64,000 nucleotides of DNA from Lachnospiraceae bacterium (lineage in GTDB: Bacteria; Bacillota; Clostridia; Lachnospirales; Lachnospiraceae), in assembly GCA_017517305.1 (NCBI GenBank), contig JAFWZV010000010.1, positions 1 through 64,000 on the forward strand. The letters are read 5' to 3'. This document shows, piece after piece, positions 33,619 through 43,400 of the stretch. Within the stretch, counting starts at the first letter, position 1, and each line of letters starts with the position of its first letter. A model generated the notes under the pieces. That model did not search any database and was not told the origin of the DNA. It saw nothing but the letters and a program-made list of their open reading frames with translations. Position numbers and translations under genes: made by a program.

Positions 33619-36405
33619 ATGGATAAGAATACAAAAGATTTAATGAAAATCATACAATGGTTATCCTGTGTATTTTTGACAATTTCCATATTATATTTTG
33701 TTATAGGAGAACTATCCTCGGAGAAGGAAGCCTACTTTAAGGTAGGGGGTAGTATGTCTTTTAATGATGGATGGGAGATGGTGACTTCTGATGGAATGAA
33801 AACTCCTATTGAGGTTCCGGGTGCTTGCGGAATTAAGAGTGGAGAGATCTTGAGAATAGAAAAGCAACTTCCGGAAGATATGGAGGGTGCATGGATTTGT
33901 ATTAGAAGTACGCAACAGGATATTAAAATTTCTGTAGATGATGAGGTAATAAAGTATTATAGCACAAAAGGTACAAGAAGTTTTGGAAAAAATAGTGTAA
34001 GTGTTTATGTTTTTGCAGAACTTACCCCAGAAGACTCAGGTAAAATTCTGAGTATGGAAATTGTGAGCCATTCTCCTTATTCGGGTTACGTAAATAATAT
34101 GTTAATAGGTGATAGAGAACAAATATGGACAGGATTAGTTAAAAAATATCTTCCTGTAACAATACTTGCCCTGTTTATGTTGTTGCTTAGTGCTATGCTT
34201 GTATTTTATTGTATAGTGATTCGCTGTGTGTACAAGAAGAATATGGATATATTTTATCTTGGATTGGCTCTATTAGTAGCATCTGTGTGGATTATAGCAG
34301 AATCCAAGCTCAGACAGATATTTTTGCCAAATAGTACTATTGCAAGTGACGTAGGCTTTTTCATGATAATGTTAATTCCATTTCCTTTTTTGGCATACAT
34401 AAATAAGATACAGAAAAGTCGTTATGAAAAAGGTTATGTTATAGTTGGTATCTGTGCTGTGATTAATTTTATTGTGTCTACCTTTTTGCAATTTGCCGAC
34501 ATAAGAGATTTTTCGGAAACAATGACAGTCTCTCACGTGATTATAGTTGCCTTTATAATTTTGCTTTTTGCTACTGTAATTATAGATATAAAACATAAGA
34601 GAATTGTTGAATATAAAGAAGTGGCTTTAGGACTAGCAGGACTTATGTTGGCTGGAATAGGAGAGATATATCAGGTGTATGATGAGGCTGCTGTTAATAA
34701 TGGTATTGCTTTATGTATAGGTCTTGTTTTCCTGTTCTTTATGGCTGTAATTCAGACGGGAAGAGATTTGCTACAGTTGGAAAAGGAAAAACAAATTGCT
34801 GTGGCAGCTAGCGAATCAAGAACTATGTTTTTGGCCAATATGTCTCATGAGATAAGAACTCCAATTAATACCATAGTAGGTATGAATGAGATGATTCTTA
34901 GAGAAAACCATAATAACGATACTAGAGAATATGCTAAGAATATAGAGAATGCAAGTAAGCTTCTTATGGGACTTATAGATGATATATTAGATTTTTCTAA
35001 GCTTGATGCTGGAAAACTTGAAATATGTGAGAATCCATACAATACAGCTATGATGCTTAAGGATGTGTTCCTCGGTGCAAGTGTCAGAATGGAAGACAAG
35101 GATATAGAGGTTAAAATAGATGTTGATGAAAAATTACCATCTGTATTAAACGGTGATGAGATTAGAATCAAACAGATATTTAATAACCTACTTTCTAATG
35201 CAATAAAATACACTGTGGAAGGAAGTATAAATATATCTCTTAAAGGTGTATGGAATAAGGAAATATATTATCTTGAATTCTCTGTGGCGGATACAGGAGT
35301 AGGTATCAGAGAAGAGGACTTGCCTACGATTTTTGATAGCTTCCAGAGAATGGAGTTAAAAAGGAATAAATATATTCAAGGCACTGGACTTGGATTAAGT
35401 ATAACTAAACAATTAGTTGAAAATATGAATGGAACAATAAATGTTGACAGTAAATACGGAAAGGGAAGCTGTTTTACTGTAACCATACCACAGCAGGTAG
35501 TGGATCATAGACCGATGGGGGATATAAAGAGTGCATATTTTGCACCGGATTTAAATGGTGATACACGAAAACAGATCAAATTCAGTGCGGATAAGTCAGT
35601 ACTCATTGTTGATGATAACGATATGAACTTAAAAGTAATGCAAGCATTGTTGGGAAAAACAGGTTTAAATCTGACTTTTGCATCTAGCGGTATAGAATGT
35701 GTAGAAAAGTGTAAGTGTAATAAATATGATTTAATATTTATGGACCACATGATGCCTGAGCCAGATGGTATAGAAACCTTGCATTTGCTTAGAAATGATT
35801 CCCAGGGTATGAACGGTGATTCTATAGTTGTGGTATTAACGGCTAATGCAATAAAGGGTGCTTCTGAGCAATATCAGAAAGCAGGCTTTGCGGATTATAT
35901 TACTAAGCCAGTGGAGTATGCTAAGATTGAGGAAATCCTTGTAAAATACTTAGGAGATGGAAGTATTGAAGGTAGAAGCGGAGCAGATGCTTGGAGTGAT
36001 GATGAAAATGATGATGTAGATGAAATTCATAATAGTAAAGTTATTGCTAATGATGAGTCAAAACTCTCATATGTATTGGATAAGGAGGAAGGATTAAAGT
36101 ACTGTGGAGATCTTGAGGATTTATATGAAGAAGTACTTGGGCATTATGTAAAGAATGCTACAGCATATAAAGTGGAATTGGGAAAATATTATAACGAAGA
36201 AAATTGGAAGGAATATGCTAGAGTAGCACATACTCTTAAGAGTAATTCTCTGACTATTGGTTTGAAAGAATTTTCTGAGGTTGCCAAGGAGCAAGAATAT
36301 GCAGGAAAAGCAGAGGATAAAGCTTTAATCACTGATAGATATGATTTTTTTGTAAAATGCTTAGAAGAGTCCATAAAAACTGTTCAAGCTGAACTTGAGA
36401 AGTAA
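33619..36405 (+). CDS. Hybrid sensor histidine kinase with receiver and Hpt domains
   Basis: ATG 33619 behind GGGGTGAT is chosen; the ATG at 33586 lies in the terminator stem. The 928 residues form, in order: a membrane helix (8-30), an external domain of about 150 residues with a jelly-roll-like pattern, seven membrane helices (about 186-390, 7TMR-DISM-like), a HisKA domain with FLANMSHEIRTPINTI (His410), a HATPase domain with NLLSNAIKYT and GTGLGLSITKQLVE, a receiver with VLIVDDNDMN and FMDHM (Asp709), and an Hpt domain with VAHTLKSNS (His871). All phosphorelay residues are intact. No partner regulator lies nearby, so the final output protein is unknown. Confidence 0.9.
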   Translation: MDKNTKDLMKIIQWLSCVFLTISILYFVIGELSSEKEAYFKVGGSMSFNDGWEMVTSDGMKTPIEVPGACGIKSGEILRIEKQLPEDMEGAWICIRSTQQDIKISVDDEVIKYYSTKGTRSFGKNSVSVYVFAELTPEDSGKILSMEIVSHSPYSGYVNNMLIGDREQIWTGLVKKYLPVTILALFMLLLSAMLVFYCIVIRCVYKKNMDIFYLGLALLVASVWIIAESKLRQIFLPNSTIASDVGFFMIMLIPFPFLAYINKIQKSRYEKGYVIVGICAVINFIVSTFLQFADIRDFSETMTVSHVIIVAFIILLFATVIIDIKHKRIVEYKEVALGLAGLMLAGIGEIYQVYDEAAVNNGIALCIGLVFLFFMAVIQTGRDLLQLEKEKQIAVAASESRTMFLANMSHEIRTPINTIVGMNEMILRENHNNDTREYAKNIENASKLLMGLIDDILDFSKLDAGKLEICENPYNTAMMLKDVFLGASVRMEDKDIEVKIDVDEKLPSVLNGDEIRIKQIFNNLLSNAIKYTVEGSINISLKGVWNKEIYYLEFSVADTGVGIREEDLPTIFDSFQRMELKRNKYIQGTGLGLSITKQLVENMNGTINVDSKYGKGSCFTVTIPQQVVDHRPMGDIKSAYFAPDLNGDTRKQIKFSADKSVLIVDDNDMNLKVMQALLGKTGLNLTFASSGIECVEKCKCNKYDLIFMDHMMPEPDGIETLHLLRNDSQGMNGDSIVVVLTANAIKGASEQYQKAGFADYITKPVEYAKIEEILVKYLGDGSIEGRSGADAWSDDENDDVDEIHNSKVIANDESKLSYVLDKEEGLKYCGDLEDLYEEVLGHYVKNATAYKVELGKYYNEENWKEYARVAHTLKSNSLTIGLKEFSEVAKEQEYAGKAEDKALITDRYDFFVKCLEESIKTVQAELEK

Positions 36406-36437
36406 GTTTTATATTATAAGTTAAGGTAGGGAGTTAT

Positions 36438-37106
36438 TTGGCATCATTAAAACATGTGAATTTTATAAAGGTATATAGTAAATCAACGGATTATTTTGGC
36501 GGAGATCAATCCTGGTGGAAGACAGAGGATGATTCTATGTGTGATTTCGGTTGTGGCGTAATAGCTTTGTGTAATCTGGAATTATACTTGGATGGAGAAG
36601 CAGTAAAAGGGATAGCTTACGAGGATTACAAACGCTATGTAGAAAAACGTCGTGGGGAAGCATATTTTCTTAATAAGGGAAAAGTTCTTGGACGGATGGG
36701 ACTATTACCTCTTATTATGGAACGTGGGTTAGATGGATATTTTAAATCTAAAGGTTGTGATAATGTTATATCCTGGTGCCCTACAATAAATAAAAAAAGA
36801 TTGAGAAAGCTTATTGAAAAAATGCTTGAGGCTAATATTCCTGTTGTGGCATCTTATTATGTGTTTAACAAGAAAAATAAACTTGACTTGTATACATACA
36901 ATAAGAAGACAAAGGAATTTGATAAGACTTCGGGAGCTAGAAGACATTACTTCAACATAGTGGGCATAACAAGAAGAAAAGGTAGAGATTTACTTGTGAT
37001 ATCTACATGGGGAAGAAGATATTATGCAGATTATAAGCAGTGGGAGCGAAAAATAAGCTTATTTTCAAATATTTTGTATGTGGAGAGAGGAAAAAAAGAT
37101 GAATAG
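36438..37106 (+). CDS. Putative papain-like (C39-like) cysteine peptidase fold protein
   Basis: TTG start with AGGGAG five bases before it. The 222-residue protein has CDFGCGVIALCNLELYL, where a Cys near an N-terminal helix resembles the nucleophile region of C39/papain-like folds, ARRHYFNIVGITRR with a candidate catalytic His, and LLVISTWGRRYYADY, a common last strand. No signal peptide or membrane helix is present, so it acts in the cytoplasm or its export is unusual. Catalytic identity is inferred. Its end overlaps the next gene by eight bases. Confidence 0.55.
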   Translation: MASLKHVNFIKVYSKSTDYFGGDQSWWKTEDDSMCDFGCGVIALCNLELYLDGEAVKGIAYEDYKRYVEKRRGEAYFLNKGKVLGRMGLLPLIMERGLDGYFKSKGCDNVISWCPTINKKRLRKLIEKMLEANIPVVASYYVFNKKNKLDLYTYNKKTKEFDKTSGARRHYFNIVGITRRKGRDLLVISTWGRRYYADYKQWERKISLFSNILYVERGKKDE

Positions 37107-38031
37107 AAAGACAAAGATAAGATTTCAGATGCTTGGATTGGCAATTCTAAAAATAATAAGTTTGCTTACCCTTGTAGGAGTAATAATCTGTACTCCTGTA
37201 GGCTTTGTTAAGATGGTAATTAAATCTGCTGAAGGCGAAAGTGATGGAATGCTTTTGCTGGTTGCTATAATATGCTTGGTTGTTTCACTGCTGACCGGAA
37301 TAATATTTAGATATAGCTATAAGAGAGTGATTGTGAAGAATGTACTTGATGTTGAGCTACCAGGTTACACATGGTCTCCTAATGATGGATTTGGTCAGGG
37401 ACTTATAGATTCCAATATTAGATTAGTGGAGGCGGGTAATAAGTATAAATCAGAGGATTTTATATATGGAGAATACAAAGGCTATCACTATGAACAGGCA
37501 GATGTAAAAATAGAAAATGTTGTAACAGAGAGGGTTGACTTTGGAAGACATAGACATACAAAGGTTAGAGTTTTTAAACATTTTGATGGTAGAATGATTA
37601 TATTAGACTCACCTGTATATGTAAAAAAACCTGTATATGTATTTTCCTATTATTTTGAACATAGGTATGGTGGATTATATGATAAGCTTACATCAGAGGA
37701 GCTAAAGGATAAGGTTTTTGGAGAACTGTTTGATGTAAAGGTACAGATGGGTGGAAGCGCAAGGACAATTCTTGATGAAAAAATGAAAAAGATTTTGCTT
37801 GCAGCATATAATAAATACAATAAAATTGCAGTACATTTTCAAGATAAAAAGATGTACATAGCAATTAACACAAAGGAAAGTGCTTTTGATTGGAGATGGA
37901 CTAGAGGCTTTAGCTTCAAAAAGGAGGTTGAAGCTGCTAGGGATCAAATATATGTAATTAAGGATATTGTAGATGCACTTACTTCTGAAGATGTTTCAGA
38001 TAATAATTCAGATGATAAAATAAAGATGTAA
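37099..38031 (+). CDS. DUF3137-like membrane protein
   Basis: ATG 37099, behind GGAGAGAGG, overlaps the stop of the upstream gene (ATGAATAG). The 310-residue protein has two membrane helices (about 13-35 and 50-70) and a cytoplasmic domain with FIYGEYKGYHYEQADVKIE and FKHFDGRMIILD, resembling DUF3137, followed by MKKILLAAYNKYNKIAVHFQ and an acidic tail. Function unknown. The overlap indicates co-translation with the papain-like gene. Confidence 0.6.
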   Translation: MNRKTKIRFQMLGLAILKIISLLTLVGVIICTPVGFVKMVIKSAEGESDGMLLLVAIICLVVSLLTGIIFRYSYKRVIVKNVLDVELPGYTWSPNDGFGQGLIDSNIRLVEAGNKYKSEDFIYGEYKGYHYEQADVKIENVVTERVDFGRHRHTKVRVFKHFDGRMIILDSPVYVKKPVYVFSYYFEHRYGGLYDKLTSEELKDKVFGELFDVKVQMGGSARTILDEKMKKILLAAYNKYNKIAVHFQDKKMYIAINTKESAFDWRWTRGFSFKKEVEAARDQIYVIKDIVDALTSEDVSDNNSDDKIKM

Positions 38032-38064
38032 AAAAATATAAAATGCTTAAATCGAGGTATTGTA

Positions 38065-38769
38065 ATGATTAGAGAAGTTTCGTTAAAGGATATATCAGAT
38101 GGCAGAACCTATACGGAAAATGATATGGTTAAGGCAGATACATCTGGCTGTGCGGGGTGCTACAAGTGTTGTACAGGAATGGGTAGTTCCATAGTGCTAG
38201 ACCCTTATGATGTATGGCAGATTAAGACTGGTCTTGGAAGAAGCTTTCAGGACCTGCTTAATGATGGTAGTATAGAGCTTAATATGGTGGATGGACTTAT
38301 TCTTCCTAATCTTAAAATGGGAGAGGATGAGCGATGTTCTTTTTTGAATGAAGAGGGTAGATGCTCTATACATAAATTTAGACCTGGAATCTGTAGAATA
38401 TTCCCTTTGGGAAGGATATATGAGAATGGAGATTTTAAGTATTTTCTCCAAAAGGATCAATGCGTTAAGGACAATCGTGCAAAGGTTAAAATAAAAAAAT
38501 GGATTGATATAGGCAATATTCCTGAGAACAGAAGATTTATTAACGAATGGCATAGCTTTATTAAGTTTGTGGGTGAAAAAAACATTAATCTTAGAAATAC
38601 GGGACGTGGAGAAAGCATTAATGATATAGCTATGTATGTCCTAAATGTATTCTATGTTTCAGAGCTTTTGAATGAAGAACAGTCTAAGGTGGTTGACGAG
38701 GGACTGTTTTATATGATAATAATGAATAAGATTGATAAGGCTAATAAGGTGATTGATACCTTAGGTTAG
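38065..38769 (+). CDS. YkgJ family cysteine cluster protein
   Basis: The 234-residue protein has the conserved cluster CAGCYKCCTGMGSSIVLDPYD, a segment CSFLNEEGRCSIHKFRPGICRIFPLG and a later Cys, the metal- or Fe-S-binding pattern of the YkgJ/UPF0153 (zinc/iron-chelating) family. Its reaction is not known. GAGG lies ahead of the ATG at fair spacing. It is 33 bases downstream of the DUF3137-like gene and may be in the same unit. Confidence 0.85.
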   Translation: MIREVSLKDISDGRTYTENDMVKADTSGCAGCYKCCTGMGSSIVLDPYDVWQIKTGLGRSFQDLLNDGSIELNMVDGLILPNLKMGEDERCSFLNEEGRCSIHKFRPGICRIFPLGRIYENGDFKYFLQKDQCVKDNRAKVKIKKWIDIGNIPENRRFINEWHSFIKFVGEKNINLRNTGRGESINDIAMYVLNVFYVSELLNEEQSKVVDEGLFYMIIMNKIDKANKVIDTLG

Positions 38770-38855
38770 TTTGCGAAAAGTTGGTTTACATAAATCTAGT
38801 CTATTGAGATTGGATTATTAGACTGACGTAATATAAAACAAAAAGGAGACAAATT

Positions 38856-39548
38856 ATGCTTGGAATTATTGGTGCAATGGACGAAGAGGTAAATAAGCTA
38901 AAGGAAGTAATGGAAGATGTTGAAATTATGACTAAGGCTTCTATGGATTTTTATAAAGGAACAATAAGTGGCAAGAATGTAGTTGTGGTTCGTTCTGGTA
39001 TTGGAAAGGTAAATGCAGGAATCTGTACCCAGATATTGGTTGATTGCTATGGGGTAGATGCGGTAATTAATACAGGTATTGCAGGAAGTTTGAATGCTTC
39101 AATTGATATAGGAGATGTGGTTCTTGCAACTGATACACTACAACATGATATGGATGCTACAGGCTTTGGTTATGAGCCTGGAGTGATTCCGAGAATGCCA
39201 ATATCTACATTTGTCGCTGACGATAAGCTAAGAGCATTGGCTAAGACTTGTTGTGAAAAAGTTAACCCTGATATTAAGGTATTTGAGGGAAGAGTGGTAA
39301 GCGGTGACCAGTTTATATCAGACAAGGCAGTTAAGGAAAGAATAACTACTCAGTTTGCAGGTTTTTGCACAGAGATGGAGGGAGCAGCCATAGCTCAGGC
39401 GGCATATCTGAATAATATACCATTTTTGATAATTAGAGCAATCTCGGATAAGGCTGATGACAGTGCTACTGTAGATTATCCAACCTTTGAGGCAAAGGCT
39501 ATAGAAAATAGTGTTAAGCTTATGAAAGAAATGATTGCAAATTACTAG
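38856..39548 (+). CDS. mtnN: 5'-methylthioadenosine/S-adenosylhomocysteine nucleosidase
   Basis: MtnN cleaves SAH to adenine and S-ribosylhomocysteine, and MTA to methylthioribose. The 230-residue protein starts LGIIGAMDEEVNKLK and has VVVVRSGIGKVNAGI, NTGIAGSLN and the nucleoside-binding FCTEMEGAAIAQAAYL, with RAISDKADDSA containing the catalytic Asp. AAAGGAG precedes the ATG. luxS starts 10 bases after its stop and uses its product, so the two act as a pathway. Confidence 0.95.
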   Translation: MLGIIGAMDEEVNKLKEVMEDVEIMTKASMDFYKGTISGKNVVVVRSGIGKVNAGICTQILVDCYGVDAVINTGIAGSLNASIDIGDVVLATDTLQHDMDATGFGYEPGVIPRMPISTFVADDKLRALAKTCCEKVNPDIKVFEGRVVSGDQFISDKAVKERITTQFAGFCTEMEGAAIAQAAYLNNIPFLIIRAISDKADDSATVDYPTFEAKAIENSVKLMKEMIANY

Positions 39549-39558
39549 GAGGATTAAT

Positions 39559-40038
39559 ATGGACAAAATAGCAAGCTTTACAATAGATCATACAAAGTTA
39601 CTGCCTGGAATATATGTATCTAGAAAAGATAATGTTAATGGAAATGTTATAACAACATTTGATCTTAGAGTTACCAGACCAAATTATGAGCCAGTTATGA
39701 ATACTGCTGAAATTCATACTATAGAGCATTTGGCTGCAACCTATCTTAGGAATCACGAGAAATACAAGGATATAACAATTTACTTTGGACCTATGGGATG
39801 TAGAACAGGCTTTTATCTTTTGCTAGCTGGAGATTACCAGTCTAAGGACATATTGGAATTGGTGATTGAAATGTTTGATTTTATTAGTAAATATGATGAT
39901 GAGGTTCCTGGGGCAAGTGCTAAGGATTGCGGTAATTATTTGGATATGAATCTTCCTATGGCAAGATATGTTGCAAAGAAATATGTTGATGAGGTATTGG
40001 TTAACATAGAAATGAATAGATTGGTATATCCTGAATAA
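39559..40038 (+). CDS. luxS: S-ribosylhomocysteine lyase LuxS
   Basis: LuxS splits S-ribosylhomocysteine into homocysteine and DPD, the precursor of autoinducer-2. The 159-residue protein has the metal ligands in EIHTIEHLAATYLRNH, the catalytic Cys in GPMGCRTGFYLLLAG and a third ligand in ASAKDCGNYLDM. ATG 39559 is used because AGGAGG overlaps the mtnN stop just upstream. The pair gives SAH recycling and possible AI-2 signalling; no AI-2 receptor is in the window. Confidence 0.96.
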   Translation: MDKIASFTIDHTKLLPGIYVSRKDNVNGNVITTFDLRVTRPNYEPVMNTAEIHTIEHLAATYLRNHEKYKDITIYFGPMGCRTGFYLLLAGDYQSKDILELVIEMFDFISKYDDEVPGASAKDCGNYLDMNLPMARYVAKKYVDEVLVNIEMNRLVYPE

Positions 40039-40054
40039 TAGAATATAAGCTTAG

Positions 40055-40092
40055 AAAGAAGAATGCATATGATTGATAAGCATTCTTCTTTT
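40055..40092 (+). terminator. Terminator of mtnN-luxS
   Basis: AAAGAAGAATGC (40055-40066) pairs with GCATTCTTCTTT (40080-40091), 12 bp with a 13-base loop and a short T-run. Confidence 0.85.
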
Positions 40093-40140
40093 AGTTTGTT
40101 CCATAGTATTTACCACCTAAAATATGGTAAAGATTATGGA

Positions 40141-40168
40141 TAAATAAATAATCATTTTGTGCCGATAT
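40141..40168 (+). promoter_or_regulatory. SigD/sigma-28-like promoter upstream of the giant surface protein
   Basis: TAAA (40141-40144), 16 bases, GCCGATAT (40161-40168). The known B. subtilis SigD consensus is TAAA with 14-16 bases to GCCGATAT, so both elements match fully. It lies after the luxS terminator and 247 bases before the next plus-strand gene. An extended -10-type TGC-TAGAAT at 40294-40302 is a second, weaker vegetative candidate. Confidence 0.6.
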
Positions 40169-40414
40169 ATAATTTGAGGTGTATATAAATGATTAGATTA
40201 TTAATAAAAGTACAAAATAGGCCATTTTAATAAAAAAAAAATCTATATTTTGTATAAAATAGCAAAAAAGGTATTTTATTTTAGAAAACATTGTGCTAGA
40301 ATTGTAAAGTAGTATGAGTAATTATGGGTAAGTGTAATTATTTATGCTTTTGATTGAGAATATACATATTAATTATAGAAGAAAGACCTTAAGAAAGGGA
40401 TAAGAGGTGGGAGA
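40169..40414 (+). other. Long AT-rich leader of the giant surface protein
   Basis: The gap 40039-40414 holds the terminator and promoter listed above, then this leader. It is very AT-rich with an A-run (40231-40241). A 13-codon ORF (40189-40230) with GAGGTG before it is visible, but no terminator or paired element makes it a convincing leader peptide. No riboswitch recognised. Confidence 0.5.
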
Positions 40415-43400
40415 ATGAATTTCAAAGACAAATTAACCAAAAAACTTCTTGAAACAGGAAAAAAGCATAGGCTGTTAGTGTATCCGACTCTGGCATTAGT
40501 GGCTATTATTACAGCTATTTCGCATGCTGTATATTGGGGCAGAGGTAATGGCAAACGTTTTGTTGCGTCAGCCATGATTATGGTTATGCTCTTTACTCAA
40601 TCTCTATTCCTTACATCATCGGCAAATGTTACTACTGATGAAGGACAGGCTGGAACATCTACAGAGATTAGTTCACAAATACCGGATGGACCAGTAGCTA
40701 CGGATAATGGAGAGCTTAATGTGGTTTCTGTTGAATCCACAGATAGTACAACAGAGGCGACAACAGAAAGTACATCTATGGATATAATCAATCCTGATGA
40801 GTTAAATCAGATAATGAATAATACTGAGGCAACTACAGAGGAAGCTTCAGATAATACAACAGAGGCTATAGCTGATGGACAGAATGTGCAGGATACAACA
40901 GAGACTGTAGCTGATGGTCATGAAGTTCAAGACACAACAGAAGCTGAGGTGGGTGCATCTACAGAGTCGACAGAGGCTACTGGTGAGAATCCAACCAGTG
41001 TATTAACTAATACACAGTTTGGCTTAAATGGTGATACAACTGAAACACCTACACCACAGGGGAATATTGTAAATATTTATAGAGTTGATGAGAATAATGT
41101 TGCACAGGGAATTATACCTATTGCATCACATAATTATGGCTTCAATGCAGTAGCTGATGATGATACAGTCATTGATTTAGATCTTCCGGCAGCAGCAACT
41201 GTTCTGGCTGCTTATGCAGGTGAAAATCAGGATCCTAGTCATTTTAAAATCAATGGTTTATACGAGGATGTAAAATGTGATGGAATAAGTTATGCAGGTG
41301 ATAAAATAAGAGTTAAAAAGAATGCTAGTGGTACATATAACATCTATTGTAAGATTACTAGAACTGCTTACCCTGTTATAATTGACGTGGATGGACAGAC
41401 TGTTAAGGATGTGGCTACAGCTGATGCCAATGCCGCACTTGGAACAATTAATCCAACAGCTACTTACAATGTTCCTGCTAAAGATGCAAATATATATAAG
41501 GGATGCGAAGGTGAAGGCGCTTATGGCTGGGGAAAGAATTACATAGGTTTGAAATATGATGATGTTCATCATGATGTAAATGCTTCTATTACTATTGATG
41601 ATGCAACCTTAAGCACTACCTATATCGAGCTTAAGGCGAGCTGGGAGATGCAGACTGTTACAGTCACTTATGACTTTGTTAGTGATGCAGACGAACATAT
41701 CGAAATAGAAGGAGAACAGAACACAACAAAGACTTATCAGTATGATGATTCGAAGGTTTTACCTTTGAACGGTGATACAGTCAAGACTACTAATGAAGGA
41801 TATTATTTGGTTGGTTGGTCTGAGGATGGCTCAGCTACTGTAAAGTATAAGGTTGATGGAGAATACATTAACTCCAAAGATTTAGTGACAAAGGGAGCAG
41901 ATATAAAAGCTGATCCTAATATGGTGGGTAAAACACTTACAGCTGTTTGGGCGTATAAGAATAATACTCTAGTAGCAACTGGCAATGGAGTGGTTAGTGG
42001 CAAGAGTACAGTAACTGTAACAGGAACCTATGGAAATAGTGTTAATAGTATTATCTCAGCTAAATATGAAAAGGACGGTAAGGCAAACTTTGGTTTGTTA
42101 ATATCAGATACTGATATTGCAAATGCACTTAAGAATTATGGCATAGTAATTAAACCATACGAATCTGCAAATGGTATTGTATCCTCATATAGCATATCAG
42201 GTGATTTGGATAATATAACAGACCCTGCAGGTGCAACTATAAATCTTACACTTACAGACTATAATAGACCAGATGGAGATCAGACATTCCCTTGTAAGTT
42301 GATTATAGTTTCTAATCAAAGAGAAGTATCTCTTGATCCAACTACAATTAAGCATCATAACAACAACGGTATTCCTAAGAAGGAATATGATGGCAATGAC
42401 ATTATAAAGGTTAATACTCAGGCTGATGTAAATGAAAAGGTTGGAAGTGATGATGTTTATGTAACATTTGATGAGCAGGCAATATTAGATAATGCAAATG
42501 CTGGAGAGGGTAAGGCAATTACTCTTAGCAATGTTAAGCTAGATGGCGACCAGGCAGATATGTATAAGTTAACTGATCTTGTAGATGGTAGTACAACCCT
42601 TAGAGTTGAAGGAATTGCAACTGTTACAAGAATAGCTCTTACCGTAACAACAAGTTTGGCAGAGGGTTCAAGTGACTCTATATTGTTTGGACAGGAAAGT
42701 CCTGTTTATACAGTTGATATAGCAAGCCCAAGTCTTTTGGCTCCAAATGATTTGACTAGATATAACAAACTTGATTCTGCTGCTGCTAAGGAAGCGTTTA
42801 TGAAGCAGGTTATAGGCTTTACTGGTACATGGGATACTACTAGAACACTATATAGTCCTGCTAATTCATATACTATAACACCAGTATTTAGTAGTGCAGG
42901 CGTAAACTATTCTGTAGATGCTACTGGAATTACTAAGACATTTACAGTTGGTAGAGATTCTGGAGATGGACATTATGCATTAAGTCCAGAACCAGTAAAT
43001 GGCTATTATCCAAAGCTGACAATCACAGCAAGTGGTGGAAAGTATGAAAGAGTTAGATTGATAACAGATGAGTCAGATATAGCAGAGGGTTCAACTCCTT
43101 CTGAGGTTGTGAATATGTTCTCAGAGTCAGTAACTATTACTGATGATATGACCAACGGAACAATTATGTTCCAAATGTACGATAACGATACAGGAGCTAT
43201 AACATATCCTGTTAAGCTTACAGGTATTAATATTGATGGCTCAGGTCCAACCTTGGTTGATTATACAGTATCACCTAATGTAAAGTATTTTAATGAATAT
43301 AAATTTGGTTCGTATTATCATGCACAAACTATAGAGGGAACATTAGTTGAAAGTGTTGATATAACATTTGACTATCATACAGATGATAGTGAGTGTGATA

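Noticed and set aside
40189-40230. A 13-codon ORF with GAGGTG before it in the leader of the giant surface protein
   Set aside because: No attenuator hairpin follows and its SD would sit at the very 5' end of the SigD-type transcript; a chance ORF is more likely.
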